Source: Cololabis saira (taxonomy: Eukaryota > Chordata > Actinopteri > Beloniformes > Belonidae). Taken from it: a stretch of DNA of 64,000 bases. Each line of letters starts with the position of its first letter. Position 1 is the first letter of the stretch. The translations under genes were made by a program, and so were the position numbers. Location: contig NC_084590.1 of the NCBI RefSeq assembly GCF_033807715.1, forward strand, positions 2,980,001-3,044,000, given 5' to 3'. The notes under the pieces were generated by a model. That model was not told where the DNA came from. It saw only the letters and a list, made by a program, of their open reading frames with translations, and ran no database searches. Below, one piece after another: positions 10,521 to 20,354 of this stretch.

Positions 10521-10940
10521 GTGAACACCTGCATACAATCACTGGCAATCATGCCAGCAGTATTTAAGCCCCAGTCTCACACCAGTCTTTGCCAGATTGC
10601 CTTGTGTGTGTACTCCCATTCAGTTGCCACAGTAAAACATACCATGGACAAAATCAGAGATACTATTAAATACCTGAATCCAGATCAGGTCCCTGTCATA
10701 ACTGCAGACCAACCAATCTATGCACTTGCAAAACAACTGCAGTGGCAATGGCCTGAACTGTATGGCGAAGATCAATTTGTTGTTATGTTTGGGGGTCTCC
10801 ACATAGAGATGGCTGCCTTGAGATCTCTTGGTACCCTGCTCCAGGACAGTGGGTGGATAGGAGCTCTTGTAGAGGCGGGCGTGGCTTCTTCTGGAACAGC
10901 TCCTTTCTGCTTCACATGTGAAAAGAACACGCCAAGCTAA
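10521..10940 (+). CDS. Conserved hypothetical fragment (transposon-associated?)
   Basis: A 139-residue frame whose centre (VKHTMDKIRDTIKYL, PVITADQPIYALAKQLQWQW, YGEDQFVVMFGGLHIEMAAL, LLQDSGWIGALVEAGVASSG) has the look of a real protein and resembles uncharacterised proteins met repeatedly in fish and cnidarian genomes. I cannot name its family or reaction. The first 35 residues and the last ten are probably not coding: the frame ends in a stop beside the palindrome at 10958. It lies within the inverted-repeat element and is likely a remnant exon of that element's own protein. Confidence 0.4.
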   Translation: MNTCIQSLAIMPAVFKPQSHTSLCQIALCVYSHSVATVKHTMDKIRDTIKYLNPDQVPVITADQPIYALAKQLQWQWPELYGEDQFVVMFGGLHIEMAALRSLGTLLQDSGWIGALVEAGVASSGTAPFCFTCEKNTPS

Positions 10941-10957
10941 CCAAGTTACAGCTTGCT

Positions 10958-10987
10958 GGACAAGTTACAGCTTGCTGTAACTTGTCC
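10958..10987. repeat. Perfect 14-bp palindrome with 2-bp spacer
   Basis: GGACAAGTTACAGC, TT, GCTGTAACTTGTCC. A direct copy of part of it (AGTTACAGCTTGCTGGA) overlaps on the left. It sits exactly at the left junction of the L2 fragment. Confidence 0.8.
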
Positions 10988-11548
10988 ATCAGAAATTTAA
11001 AATTGTATTACTTGCGTATAAAGCCCAAAACGGCTTAGCTCCGCATTATTTGCAAGACCTGATAGTGCCTTATGTTCTTGGCAGAGCTCTCCGTTCTCGG
11101 AGTGCAGGTTTACTCGTAGTTCCTAGAGTATCCAAATGTAGATTTGGAGGGCGGGCTTTCTGCTATCAGCCACCATTACTATGGAACCAACTTCCAATCT
11201 GGGTTAAGGAGGCCGACACCACCTGCACCTCTAAAACTAAACTTAAAACCTTTCTGTTTAGTAAAGCCTATAGTTAGTGTTAAGTAAACCTCTAGATGGT
11301 TTTGGTAAATCTCTAGGTAGTGTAAACTCTAGTGTGTTAGAGTCAGTAGTCATAGTTGCAGCTATAGAACAAGACTATAATAGTTAGTCTCAAATATAGC
11401 TTCGTGGTAGATATGCTGCTATAGGCTTATGCTGCAGGGGGGCACCGACATGATCCACTGGGCGGTGCCTCTCACCCTTCTTCTCCTCTCCTCTTCCCTT
11501 CCTCTCTTCTCCATTTCCATTTTTATTTATTATAAGTATCTCATAGCC
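10988..11548 (+). mobile_element. L2 fragment (ORF2 C-terminus plus part of 3' UTR)
   Basis: Closely similar to 50485-51046 of the full-length L2. It encodes the last about 80 residues of ORF2 ([36 protein letters not shown], stop after FLFSKAYS) and the first about 270 bp of 3' UTR. Both ends are truncated relative to L2: the left at the palindrome, the right at the inverted repeat. A normal L2 insertion would keep its 3' end, so this copy was trimmed or captured. Confidence 0.82.
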
Positions 11549-11838
11549 AATTTGGTGCTTGTCTCACAAAGTGAACAATCGTTTCACTAATGTGCCTGGC
11601 TAATGCTTTACGTCATCATTTGCAGACTGAATAAAAAAAAAAAAAAAACATGGCAGACATTTCTTATATTTTAGTGAATCAAATCAATATTTTGAGTTAG
11701 TTTCTGCATAAAAATGCGTTTTGATTACATTTCTAGTGAGAAATATATATTTTACTTTCATAATATTCACTCAGTGAATGTACATAATCACTCGTTTGCC
11801 CGTTGTTGCAAAGTCTTTTTCAAACCTCGCCAGAATAA

Positions 11839-11967
11839 AGGTTGATTTATGGTTCCGCGTTACACCAACGCAGAGCCTACGGCATAGGTTACGCGGCGAC
11901 GCGCGCCGTACGCCGTACCCTACGCCGTAGGCTCTGCGTCGATTTAACGCGGAACCATAAATCAGCT
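11839..11967. repeat. Palindromic mini-element copy 1
   Basis: TIR AGGTTGATTTATGGTTCCGC at the left, reverse-complementary GCGGAACCATAAATCAGCT at the right. The arms contain CAACGCAGAGCCTACGGC and its inverse. The whole unit is one large imperfect hairpin. Confidence 0.85.
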
Positions 11968-12817
11968 CCCGAGTCGGCAGGCTGTTGTCATCCCGAAAAC
12001 ATCGGAGCAAATTTCTTAACAGGCGTTATTTGGATAAACTAAGCCCAGGTTGGGGATCTTAACAGTTACTTTTACGCCAGAAAAAATATTAAAACTTAAT
12101 AAAGTGGCATATTAACAGCGCTACAGCGGAAATTAAAACAGCTTTTGGCTCTGGGCTTCCTGATACGGTGTGACGTATGTGCAAACGTAACTACGCAGTC
12201 GCTTACGTATCCAAACGTAAACCAGGCAGTGACGTAGCAAACTAAATTTAGGGGTAGTGCTGAAAAGTAGGGGTAGTGGGTGTATTGGGACAGGGCCCTG
12301 GGAAGATTACAAGGGCCCTAAAATTTGTGGCTTCATTTTTAGGGCTAGTGGTAGTGAGTGAGGGCTAGTGGTAGAAAGTAGGGGGTGTATTGGGATTGGC
12401 CCTAATTCTCTTGGCTTGCGAAGCGGACTGTGAACCAAGCCATTTAATCAATAGGTCAAGCTCTTCTCTGGCTGATAAATCAAGATCTATTAGTGACAAC
12501 TTGGAAGGAAGATTTCCAAGCCCAGTAGTTTTCTGGACGGCCGTCAAATTTTTACTGCCCAGAACTCCCCATCTGGATGATATAGTATAGCTGCATGAGA
12601 CCTGCAGGGAGGCGGCTGATGTGGACAATGTCCAGTATCCTGTTGTTGCTCCATGGCGTAGCTGCTCACTCTGGGCTGTTTAGCATTTGATCCCTGTGTC
12701 TGATCCGCTGTGTGGATGTCCTTTTATTACTGTCCTCACGCTTGCGTAGCTGAAAAAAGCTAAACAGATAGTGAACAAAAATGCAGAAAACCTTCCTTCC
12801 TCGCATGAAGTTTAACT
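11968..12817. other. Unassigned; contains repeated GTGTATTGGGA motif
   Basis: No gene recognised. The words TAGTGGGTGTATTGGGA (about 12266) and GGGGGTGTATTGGGA (about 12380), each after a GGGGTAGTG or GGCTAGTGGTAG word, suggest a decayed repeat. The opposing open frames at 12365-12628 have no recognisable domain. Confidence 0.45.
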
Positions 12818-12823
12818 TTTATT
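12818..12823 (-). promoter_or_regulatory. Polyadenylation signal candidate for the zinc-finger gene
   Basis: AATAAA on the minus strand, about 370 bp downstream of the zinc-finger stop codon, which is a plausible 3' UTR length. Confidence 0.45.
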
Positions 12824-13189
12824 GTTTCTGTAAAACTGAACAATACAGAACAAATTAATTTACATACAATCATTATTAGTATTATCATTATTTTCACATA
12901 TTTTCATGTTTAGAGAATTTAACTAGTTTTTACATCACAATTTCTATCAGTATTTCATGCGCAATGATACAACACACCCTTTAAAGCATCTTAGATATTT
13001 TTGGTGCTGTACTCAATTCTCCAAATCTTGCCATAGTAAAAGAGGTTCCATCCTATAGGAATTTGTTTTTGATTCAAAACCATTCAGAAAATCTAAGCAC
13101 CAGAAATATTTCTTTACATGTACGAATTGGTGCCTTTCAACTAAATTCCCAAATGAAAAGATGCCACAGACGGATCATAGATGTAGTTT

Positions 13190-14053
13190 TTATCCACTGT
13201 GAATACGTTGGTGCCTCTTTAGATTACTTGATGTGGTAAAAACTGCCCCACACTGATCGCATTTGAATGGTTTCTCTCCAGTATGAATATTTCTGTGTGT
13301 CTTTAGATGACTTTGTTGGGTAAAAGCTGCCCCACACTCATCACATCTGAAGGGTTTATTACCACTGTGAATACGTTGGTGAATCCTTAGACAACTTGAT
13401 GTGGTAAAAGCTTTGCCACATTGATCACATCTGTATGGTTTATCTCCAGTGTGAACACGTTGGTGATTCCTTAGATTACCTTGATGACTAAAAGCTGCTT
13501 CACACTGATCACATCTGAATGGTTTATATCCAGCGTGAATACTTTGGTGAGTCCTTAGATGAACTTGTTGGGTAAAAGTTGTCCCACACTCATCACATCT
13601 GAAGGGTTTATCACCAGTGTGAATACGTCGGTGAATCCTTAGACAACTTGATGTGGTAAAAGCTTTGCCACACTGATCACATATGAACGGTTTATCTCCA
13701 GTGTGAATAAATTGGTGAGCACTTAGATTACCTTGATGATAAAAAGCTTTCCCACACTGATCACATCTGAATGGTTTATCTCCAGTATGAATACGTTGGT
13801 GAGTCCTAAGATTACCTTGTCGGCTAAAAGCTGCCCCACACTCATCACATTTGAATGGTTTATCACCAGTGTGAATGCGTTGGTGAATCCTTAGATAACT
13901 TTGTTGGTTAAAAGCTGCTCCACACTGATCACAGCTGAACGGTTTATCTCCAGTGTGAATCCTCTTGTGTATCTTCAGACCTGATGAAGAGATGAGGACT
14001 TTCTTGCAGTGATCACAGCGATAACTTGTGGGTCTGTCTTTGCCTTTATGTTT
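13190..14053 (-). CDS. C2H2 zinc-finger protein, last exon, ten fingers
   Basis: The open frame encodes ten consecutive C2H2 fingers with standard HTGDKPF linkers, from YRCDHCKKVLISSSGLKIH to FKCDQCGAVFTTSSNLKRH, then a stop three codons after the last histidine. All Cys and His ligands are present. The exon start is placed at 14053, directly after a strong acceptor (pyrimidine run CTTCTCTGTCC then TTACAG). A frame continues upstream to an ATG at 14110 but would be intronic. No upstream exon or regulatory domain (KRAB, FINZ, ZAD) is visible. It is probably a nuclear sequence-specific DNA-binding protein. Fingers 4-6 and 7-9 look like a tandem triplet duplication. Finger 7 is preceded by a deviant HAGYKP linker. 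It is the most convincing host exon in the window. Confidence 0.88.
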   Translation of the reverse strand, partial: KHKGKDRPTSYRCDHCKKVLISSSGLKIHKRIHTGDKPFSCDQCGAAFNQQSYLRIHQRIHTGDKPFKCDECGAAFSRQGNLRTHQRIHTGDKPFRCDQCGKAFYHQGNLSAHQFIHTGDKPFICDQCGKAFTTSSCLRIHRRIHTGDKPFRCDECGTTFTQQVHLRTHQSIHAGYKPFRCDQCEAAFSHQGNLRNHQRVHTGDKPYRCDQCGKAFTTSSCLRIHQRIHSGNKPFRCDECGAAFTQQSHLKTHRNIHTGEKPFKCDQCGAVFTTSSNLKRHQRIHSG

Positions 14054-14426
14054 CTGTAAGGACAGAGAAGAATAATTAGACCGTTTTGTTGACCCCACTG
14101 GCCACCCCACTTACCTCAATAAAAAAAATAAAAACACTTGCCGGTCACATAAATTCTATCGTCAGTTATGTGTTTCATCCCAAATAATTTGGGGCAAATG
14201 CACAGCCAGCCAGGCCCAGGAAGCCGCTCTTGATCTGCCATCACTTACAGTAGTACTATTAGTCTATGCACATTAGACCATTAGTAACATTAAATGTAAA
14301 ACAATAAACCCTAGTATATCAGTAGGCGTTTCTTTAAAGGGGACCTATTATGAAAAACACGTTTTCTCTTGCTCTTTTAGCTCTGTAGTCATTGATGGAT
14401 AAAACATCCGGTAGCCCTGGTGCCTA

Positions 14427-14717
14427 ATGTGCTCCAATACAGCAGGGCTCAGAATTTTATTTTGAACACTGCCAAAACTCAAAATCTTATCAAGACTTTA
14501 ACTTAAAACTTAACTAGAACTTAAAATTTGCTTGACCCAAATGAAAGTTTAATTGAAACACGTGGGAAAAACCCCTAACCTTTTAAGTGATGTGTGTTAT
14601 CAGGTGTAAGGGCTTTTTTAGGTTAGAAATAAGAACATTTCTTGGTAATATCCTTAGTTTTTTGTGTGAAGCCAGTGAATTTGGTCAACTGGTGTAAGTT
14701 CAGGGTTTTTAAATGCA
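14427..14717. repeat. Dispersed repeat, copy A (pair with 32213-32477)
   Basis: It begins TGTGCTCCAATACAGCAGG and ends TGGTGTAAGTTCAGGGTTTT, and shares nearly all of its length with 32213-32477. Just upstream a TTTAAAGGGGACCTATTATG word resembles the end of a widespread fish MITE. No coding content. Confidence 0.75.
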
Positions 14718-15177
14718 CAGCCATGAACCTACTGTATTATATAATTTTAGTAATGTCAATTAACAAATGATTAACAGATGAAGCATGGTCTACAAGAGAC
14801 TGACAGCGTTGCACTCACTACTGAACAGAGGCTTATATGGGGGTGACATGCCACTATATTGGGAAGAACTAGAAAATGGTGTCCCACTCCCTGACGACGA
14901 TGCCCCTTGAGGAGAGACACACAGCTGCAAATATTGTAGAGTGGATTGAGGAGGTGATTGCCAAATTTGATATTCCAGCAAAGAAAATCAAGGCTGTCGT
15001 CCACGACAACGGTGCCAATGTCGTGACAGCAGCAAAGATTTTGGAAGGAAGACACGGATGGGCATCAGTAAGATGTGCAGGGCACACCCTCAACTTGGTT
15101 GTGCAAAGCTCACTGAAATTCCACCAGGCTATCTCCAAGTGTGTTGCTGCTGCGAGAAGCCTTGTGGAACACTTTAA

Positions 15178-15989
15178 AGGTATTGTGACATCATTTTTAA
15201 CATGCTTTTAACACTATTAAAAGTCTTGGCCAACATCCCTCAAATGTGTCTAAAAGAGTGTAACAAGAAAAACTTCACTCTAGTACTCCATTCCTGGCTT
15301 TTTATGACAGTGTTTTTTTTGCGCCGTGAAAAACGCTTCCTTTTCCCCCTTTCCTGTCAATCATTGCTCCGCTCCTCCTCCCAACCTCCTCCAACCCAAC
15401 CATACGCTCACAGCGGCGTCGGAGAGTTAAGCCGGGAGCGACAGGCGAAGCACGGAAAAGCAGCAGGGCGAACCACAGCAAACAATCATAAAAATAAAGG
15501 CATGCAAGCAGCAGTGTCCCCTTATCTTAAGTCCAGTCAGTGGCCGCGGGTCTTCTTAGCAGTTTTCCTCCGGTGATGAAAACAAAAGAGGCTCTAAACA
15601 GCTCCGTGTTAAGCCTGATTTATGGTTCTGCGTTAAATCGACGCAGAGCCTACGCCGTAGGGTTCAGCGTACGGTGCGCGTCGCTGCGTAACCCTACGAC
15701 GTAGGCTCTGCGTCGGTGTAACGCGGAACCATAAATCAGCCTTTATGGTGCGCTGGAGAGGAGAGGAGGCAGGGAGCTGGGTGGAGGGGGCGGTGATTTA
15801 GCGGGTCTATACGTAACGGCCCGCCACCAAACCAGATGCGCCGTTTTTGCATAGTTATGCGGAAAATCCCAGAAAGCACACAATACACTGAATGTTAAAA
15901 GTTCGTTGTTTTTTGGGTGTAATTGATGTCAAGACACCCAACAAAACACAAAAAATCAAGAAAAATGTGTTTTTCATGTCACAATACCT
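15178..15989. mobile_element. 812-bp non-autonomous element with TTAA target duplication
   Basis: TIRs AGGTATTGTGACAT are identical at both ends and are flanked by TTAA at 15174-15177 and 15990-15993. TTAA duplication is characteristic of piggyBac and Kolobok superfamilies. There is no transposase inside; the internal sequence holds a GC-richer segment and palindromic mini-element copy 2. Removing the element and one TTAA restores the host hAT frame exactly. Confidence 0.82.
15612..15742. repeat. Palindromic mini-element copy 2
   Basis: AGCCTGATTTATGG...CCATAAATCAGCCT, flanked by TTA at 15609-15611 and 15743-15745, a 3-bp duplication of the PIF/Harbinger kind. Nested inside the TTAA element. 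Confidence 0.88.
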
Positions 15990-16308
15990 TTAAAAAGAGT
16001 GAACTGGCATGCACCAAGTTGAAGGACAAGCTGAAACAAATGGGTGGCAAGGACAACATGTTGGTACAAGATGTCTCCACACGCTGGAACAGCACTTATG
16101 CCATGTTGTCCAGGCTACAAGAACAGAGGTGGCCAGTGACTGCCACACTCTCCGACCCAGCAGTGAAACACTACCAGGACCTCAAACCTGAACAATGGAA
16201 TCTGATTGAGGAGCTGAACCAGGTCCTTGAGTACTTTGAATCAGCAACAGTGTTTCTGAGTGGACAACGATATGTCACACTCTCTGCACTTCAACATCTT
16301 GTGCACAA

Positions 16309-16394
16309 TGATTTATGGTTCCGTGTTGCACCAACGCAGAGCCTATGGCATAGGGTACGCCGTAGGCTCTGCGTTGGTGTAACGCAGAACCATA
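16309..16394. repeat. Palindromic mini-element copy 3 (short)
   Basis: GATTTATGGTTCCGTG...GCAGAACCATAA hairpin with a shortened centre. It truncates the hAT reading frame. Confidence 0.78.
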
Positions 16395-16495
16395 AGAGGT
16401 CCGTCTAGTGCGCAGGACCAACCACAGCTTTGCTGAGATGAGCTCATGAGCGCAGCAAAGATGAGGAGACAGAAGCGGTTTCTACCGACAAATAA

Positions 16496-18382
16496 ATGAT
16501 AGAAAAAAGGAAGAAAACGTATCAATTTCACAGTGAATGGGAGGTAGAGTTGTTTTTTACTAACGTGAAAGAAAACCATGTGTGTCTCATTTGCGGTGCG
16601 ACTGTGGCGACGGCTAAGCAGCACAACGTGGAGAGACACTTCAGTACGTGTCACAAAAATTACAATGTTAACTACCCACCGGGCAGCGCACTACGGATGG
16701 AAAAAGCATGTGAGTTAAAGGCAGCTTTGGGCAAACAGCAGTCTTTTTTTACGAGGCCGGTGAAAAACTCTCAAAAAGCAGCTGGGTGCGAGCACGATGG
16801 CTAGAAGAGTGTCTGCTATGTCTGGGAACTAGGAATGGGCGATGTTTTACCGTTCACGATATACCGTCAAAATCCCGTTGATGTGTTTTTGTGTAAAGCC
16901 TGAATTGTGGTTCTGCGTTAAATCGACGCAGAGCCTACGGCGTAGGGTACGCGGCGATGCGCAACATACGGTGCGCGTACAAAAATTGCAATAGTATCTA
17001 ATTTGTGGCAACCACAGGTTAATTTGCACATTTTATTTATATTAGAAGAGGTCATCACTGATAGGATTTTATTTTCAGTGAACTTTTATTTATTGGTCCT
17101 GTTTCTTTATTTATCAGGTTGTATTTTTTTCTACTTTGTGATTTTATAAGCTAGGAAAACTTGAAGGACAATGGTACTTTTGCTCTTTGCACTGTTATCC
17201 CACTGTTTAAGCCATACAGTTAGGATAAAGGTTGAATCTGTTCTTACATTTCAAACTTGTTACATTTGAGTCATCACAGTTTTGCAGTACAGGTGTACTA
17301 ATTTAATTGGTTTTTATTCATTCAATTTAATTGGTGTAGTTTAGTAGCATTTAGTATTATTTTAGAGCAGTGTTTTGGGGGCTCCAAAGACTGAATGTGG
17401 TGATAGATTTATAGTTAAAAAGATGGAGTTGAATATATATGTGCGATATGCGATATGTGCAAAAGTGACAGGCTTTGAGCATGTGATGACTCCCGTCGTG
17501 AAGATCATAAACGGCATCCGCTCCAAAGCGAAACAGCACAGGACATTTAAGGTGCTATTGGAGGAGCTGGAAGCTGAATATGGGGACCTGTTACTACACA
17601 GAGAAATCCCATGGCTAAGCAGAGGACGGATTTTACAGCGCTTATTGTTGCTTTTGGGTGAAATCAAAGAGTTCATGCAGTCCAAAGGTGAAGACATGTC
17701 CCTGCTGGAGGACACTGAGTGGATACTTGACCTTGCATTTTTAACTGACATCACTTGGAAACTAAACCATTTGAACTGTGAGTTGCAGGGCAAAGATAAG
17801 ACTGTTGCTGACATGATAAGTTCTGTCAATGCATTTAAAGCTAAGATGAGCATTTTCTCCATGCATTTACAGAGGAAAAAAGCACTGCACTTTCCTTCTG
17901 TGCAGTCAGTGCTGAAAGACAATGCTTCTGCATCTGAGACTTTTGACAAAGCTGCAGAAAAGTACTCTCAAGTCATAAACAGACTCGGGCAAGAGTTTGA
18001 GAACAGGTTTTGTGACTTTGATCAGCTCGAGCCATGTGTGTCATTCATTTCCAATCCATTCATGCAAGTGGATACGACATGCATTGCTGAGCAACTAAGT
18101 GCAACATCCAACTTGGATGTTGGACAGGTGGAGATTGAAATTGTAACATTGCAAAATGACCTCCATCTCAAAGCCCACCAGGCCGCACCAAACTTTTGGT
18201 GCCTTGCAGAAACTGAAAAGTACAGTGGTGTATGCACAGCAGCCATGAAGGTTGCCAGCATGTTTGGTTCAACATATCTGTGTGAATCAGCCTTTTCTGA
18301 CATGAACTTCATTAAAAATATCTGCAAGAGTCACTCAGAGTTGCAGTGTCAACTTATGTCCCAGATTACAGTACACTGGTGA
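16496..18382 (+). pseudogene. hAT transposase (GTF2IRD2/Charlie-like), split
   Basis: 16496-16804 encodes the N-terminal region: TYQFHSEWEVELFFTNVKE, then CLICGATVATAKQHNVERHF, a BED-like zinc finger, and LGKQQSFFTRPVKNSQK. After a gap, 17440-18382 encodes the C-terminal half: FEHVMTPVVKIINGIRSKAK, EAEYGDLLLHREIPWLSRG, FMQSKGEDMSLLEDTEWI, FENRFCDFDQLEPCVSF and the dimerisation segment GSTYLCESAFSDMNFIKN. This architecture matches the Charlie-type hAT that gave rise to GTF2IRD2 and related genes. The catalytic middle is missing; the gap (16805-17430) holds a mini-element half copy and other noncoding DNA. The second block is open for over 300 codons, implying fairly recent loss. Confidence 0.8.
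16897..16980. repeat. Palindromic mini-element copy 4 (one arm only)
   Basis: It begins AGCCTGAATTGTGGTTCTGC and contains GACGCAGAGCCTACGGC, but stops at the hairpin centre; the second arm is replaced by AT-rich DNA. Nearby at about 16831 a TAGGAATGGGCGATG word resembles a hAT terminal repeat. Confidence 0.75.
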
Positions 18383-19571
18383 AGAGCATGCAATACCAGG
18401 TTTCCCACTAACAGACAAAGAAACAAATGCCAGATGTTGTTGGTGGCCACATGTCAGTGCCATGGCAAAGATACATTAAAATATTGAAAAACTGTTACAG
18501 ATGTGTTACTAAGTGTAACAGACATGATGATGTGTTTTAATGGCTGCAAATGAGTCCATTTTTGTTAAATCTTTATTGATCATTTGTACAAACATGGTTC
18601 AGAGTTCATGATTTGAATCCATTTTTGTTAAATCTTATATTATTGCTGCCTTGGTCCTCCGTCGCTGGGCGGGGGCCAAGTGCCCCTGCGGATGTGGGGA
18701 CTCTGTGACCCTTGGGGTGTCCGCCGGGGTGGCCTCGGGGGGGGGTGGGGCCGGGTCCGGAGATCGGGCCTCCCCTGACCGGGGGGCGCACGGGCGGGCG
18801 CGGCGGCGGGGTGGCGCCATTCCCAGGTATCTATGTCTCATGTTGTCAGTATGAATGGGAGGATGTTGGACCGTTTCCCCCTCCGTCTGGGGGCTCCGGC
18901 GGCTCCGGGGGCGCCCGTGGAGGTACGGTGGGGCCCTGGCCCGGCTCGGGGGGCCGGCCCCCGTCTACTGGATGGCCGGTGGGGGGACGCGGGTGTCTTA
19001 TCACGGCCAGCTTTGCTGGTCCTGCCTCCTGGCTTCGGCCTCCGCTCCCCCTCTTGCCCCCCCTACACGATTCATACGCACATAGGCGAAAGGCGGGGGG
19101 TCCGGGTCGTGGGGGGCACTGTCCCGCGTGGCCCGGCACTCCCCGCCTCACGGTTTTAACAGCAAACTAGACACTGCACATTCAACACTTTATAAATACA
19201 CTTGACAAGGACACGTAGTTCGGGAGGGGGGGGGGGTCGGTGTCAATTGATGCTTGGCCCTCCCTCCTCCCTGTTTTTATGGCATTAATCACATGCACTC
19301 AACACAAGGGGCGGGAGGGGGTCCCACATCACCCGCGTTCCCTCACCGGCCTGGGCCTCGGACGGGTGGGTCGGGTTACCCGGGCCTGGCGGGGCCCGCC
19401 GTGCAGCCTGGGGTGCCTTCTGGCGGTGCTGGACCCCCCCGGGGAGGGGGAAACGGTGCGTGATTGTATGTCTGTTTCGGTGAGAATGCGGTATGGAAGG
19501 GTCCTGCCATGGAGGATTTGTGCCTCCATTGGCAGGACATCAAAAACTTAATAATTTATCAATATTATATT

Positions 19572-19582
19572 ATACAAAGATG

Positions 19583-19632
<50 letters not shown>

Positions 19633-19664
19633 GTATAGTATATTATATTATTATTAGTATAGGT
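19572..19664. repeat. (ATT)n microsatellite
   Basis: A tri-nucleotide run, slightly interrupted, within the GC-rich retroposed element. Confidence 0.85.
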
Positions 19665-20223
19665 ATCGGATAGGTGAATGGATGAATGAATGGGATGCCT
19701 GGGTCTGGGGCCCTCCGTTGTCGGGCCTGCGCGGGTGTCGCCTTGTTGGGGGGTTCCCTCTCTCCGGGCCCGTCTCCGGTCCCCCCCGCTGCCTCTACGG
19801 CGGGGCGCCCCTCTGGTCTTGGAGGGCCACTTTCGTGGGGGACGGGTGCGCCTGCCCGCGTCGGCGGCCGGGGCGGCTCTGTCTCTCCGGGCAGGCTGGC
19901 CCCCTGCCGGGTGGGGGTCGTTGGCCTGAAGGGTGAGGGCCTCCTGGCCGCGTGTCCGGCCCGGACCGGGTGGCCGGGGATTGCCTGGGTCGCGGTCCGC
20001 CGCCGCGGGATCCCTGGCTGCTTCTTTCCGCGCCGTGGGGGCCCCGCCCGCGGGCCCCCTCGGCCGCCGCCGGGCGGCCTCCCTCCTACTTCTCCCCTCT
20101 GTGGGGTTTGCCGGTGGCCTGGGTTCCGGGCTCTTCCTTGTCGGCCTCTGGTCTCGCGGGTGGCGGGGTCGCTCCCCCCCCTCCCCCACTATAGATACAC
20201 TTCAGGTGGAGCTTTGTTTGGTT

Positions 20224-20226
<3 letters not shown>

Positions 20227-20277
<51 letters not shown>

Positions 20278-20299
20278 ACATATAGTCATTTAGTCACAT

Positions 20300-20350
<51 letters not shown>
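20227..20350. repeat. (CA)n microsatellite, two blocks
   Basis: Two CA runs separated by a short ATATAGTCATTTAGTCACATG spacer, inside the GC-rich retroposed element. Confidence 0.9.

Positions 20351-20354
<4 letters not shown>

Larger units (their letters stand above)
9933..11580. mobile_element. Element bounded by 32-bp terminal inverted repeats
   Basis: The sequence 9933-9964 (TTCACTTTGTGAGACAAGCA core) recurs in reverse complement at 11549-11580 with one mismatch. Inside are AT-rich sequence with AAGATGGCGGCC and AAGATGGCTG motifs, a conserved protein fragment, a palindrome and an inserted L2 fragment. The family is unknown. The inner edge of the right repeat coincides exactly with the end of the L2 fragment. 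No target duplication was identified, so the outer limits are provisional. Confidence 0.55.
14795..16308 (+). pseudogene. hAT transposase (ZBED-type), interrupted
   Basis: Two blocks belong to one hAT transposase. 14820-15177 reads TEAYMGVTCHYI, then LEERHTAANIVEWIEEVIAKF, VVHDNGANVVTAAKIL (catalytic Asp region) and VRCAGHTLNLVVQSSL to the EHF codons. 15994-16308 resumes with KKSELACTKLKDKLKQ, LVQDVSTRWNSTYAM, QRWPVTATLSDPAVK and TVFLSGQRYVTLSAL. The split is caused by an 812-bp TTAA-flanked element, and the downstream end by a palindromic mini-element. A stop (TAG where Trp is expected) precedes KMVSHSL, and the N-terminal DNA-binding part and C-terminal dimerisation domain are missing. Domesticated relatives include ZBED genes, but nothing here suggests function. 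Confidence 0.82.

Noticed and set aside
11842..12042. Recurrent Arg-rich frames of the type RRLCVDLTRNHKS
   Set aside because: They recur at every palindromic mini-element on both strands and are translations of its arms.
14054..14110. Extension of the zinc-finger ORF to the ATG at 14110
   Set aside because: A strong splice acceptor at 14054-14060 separates it from the fingers; the extra residues show no conserved domain.
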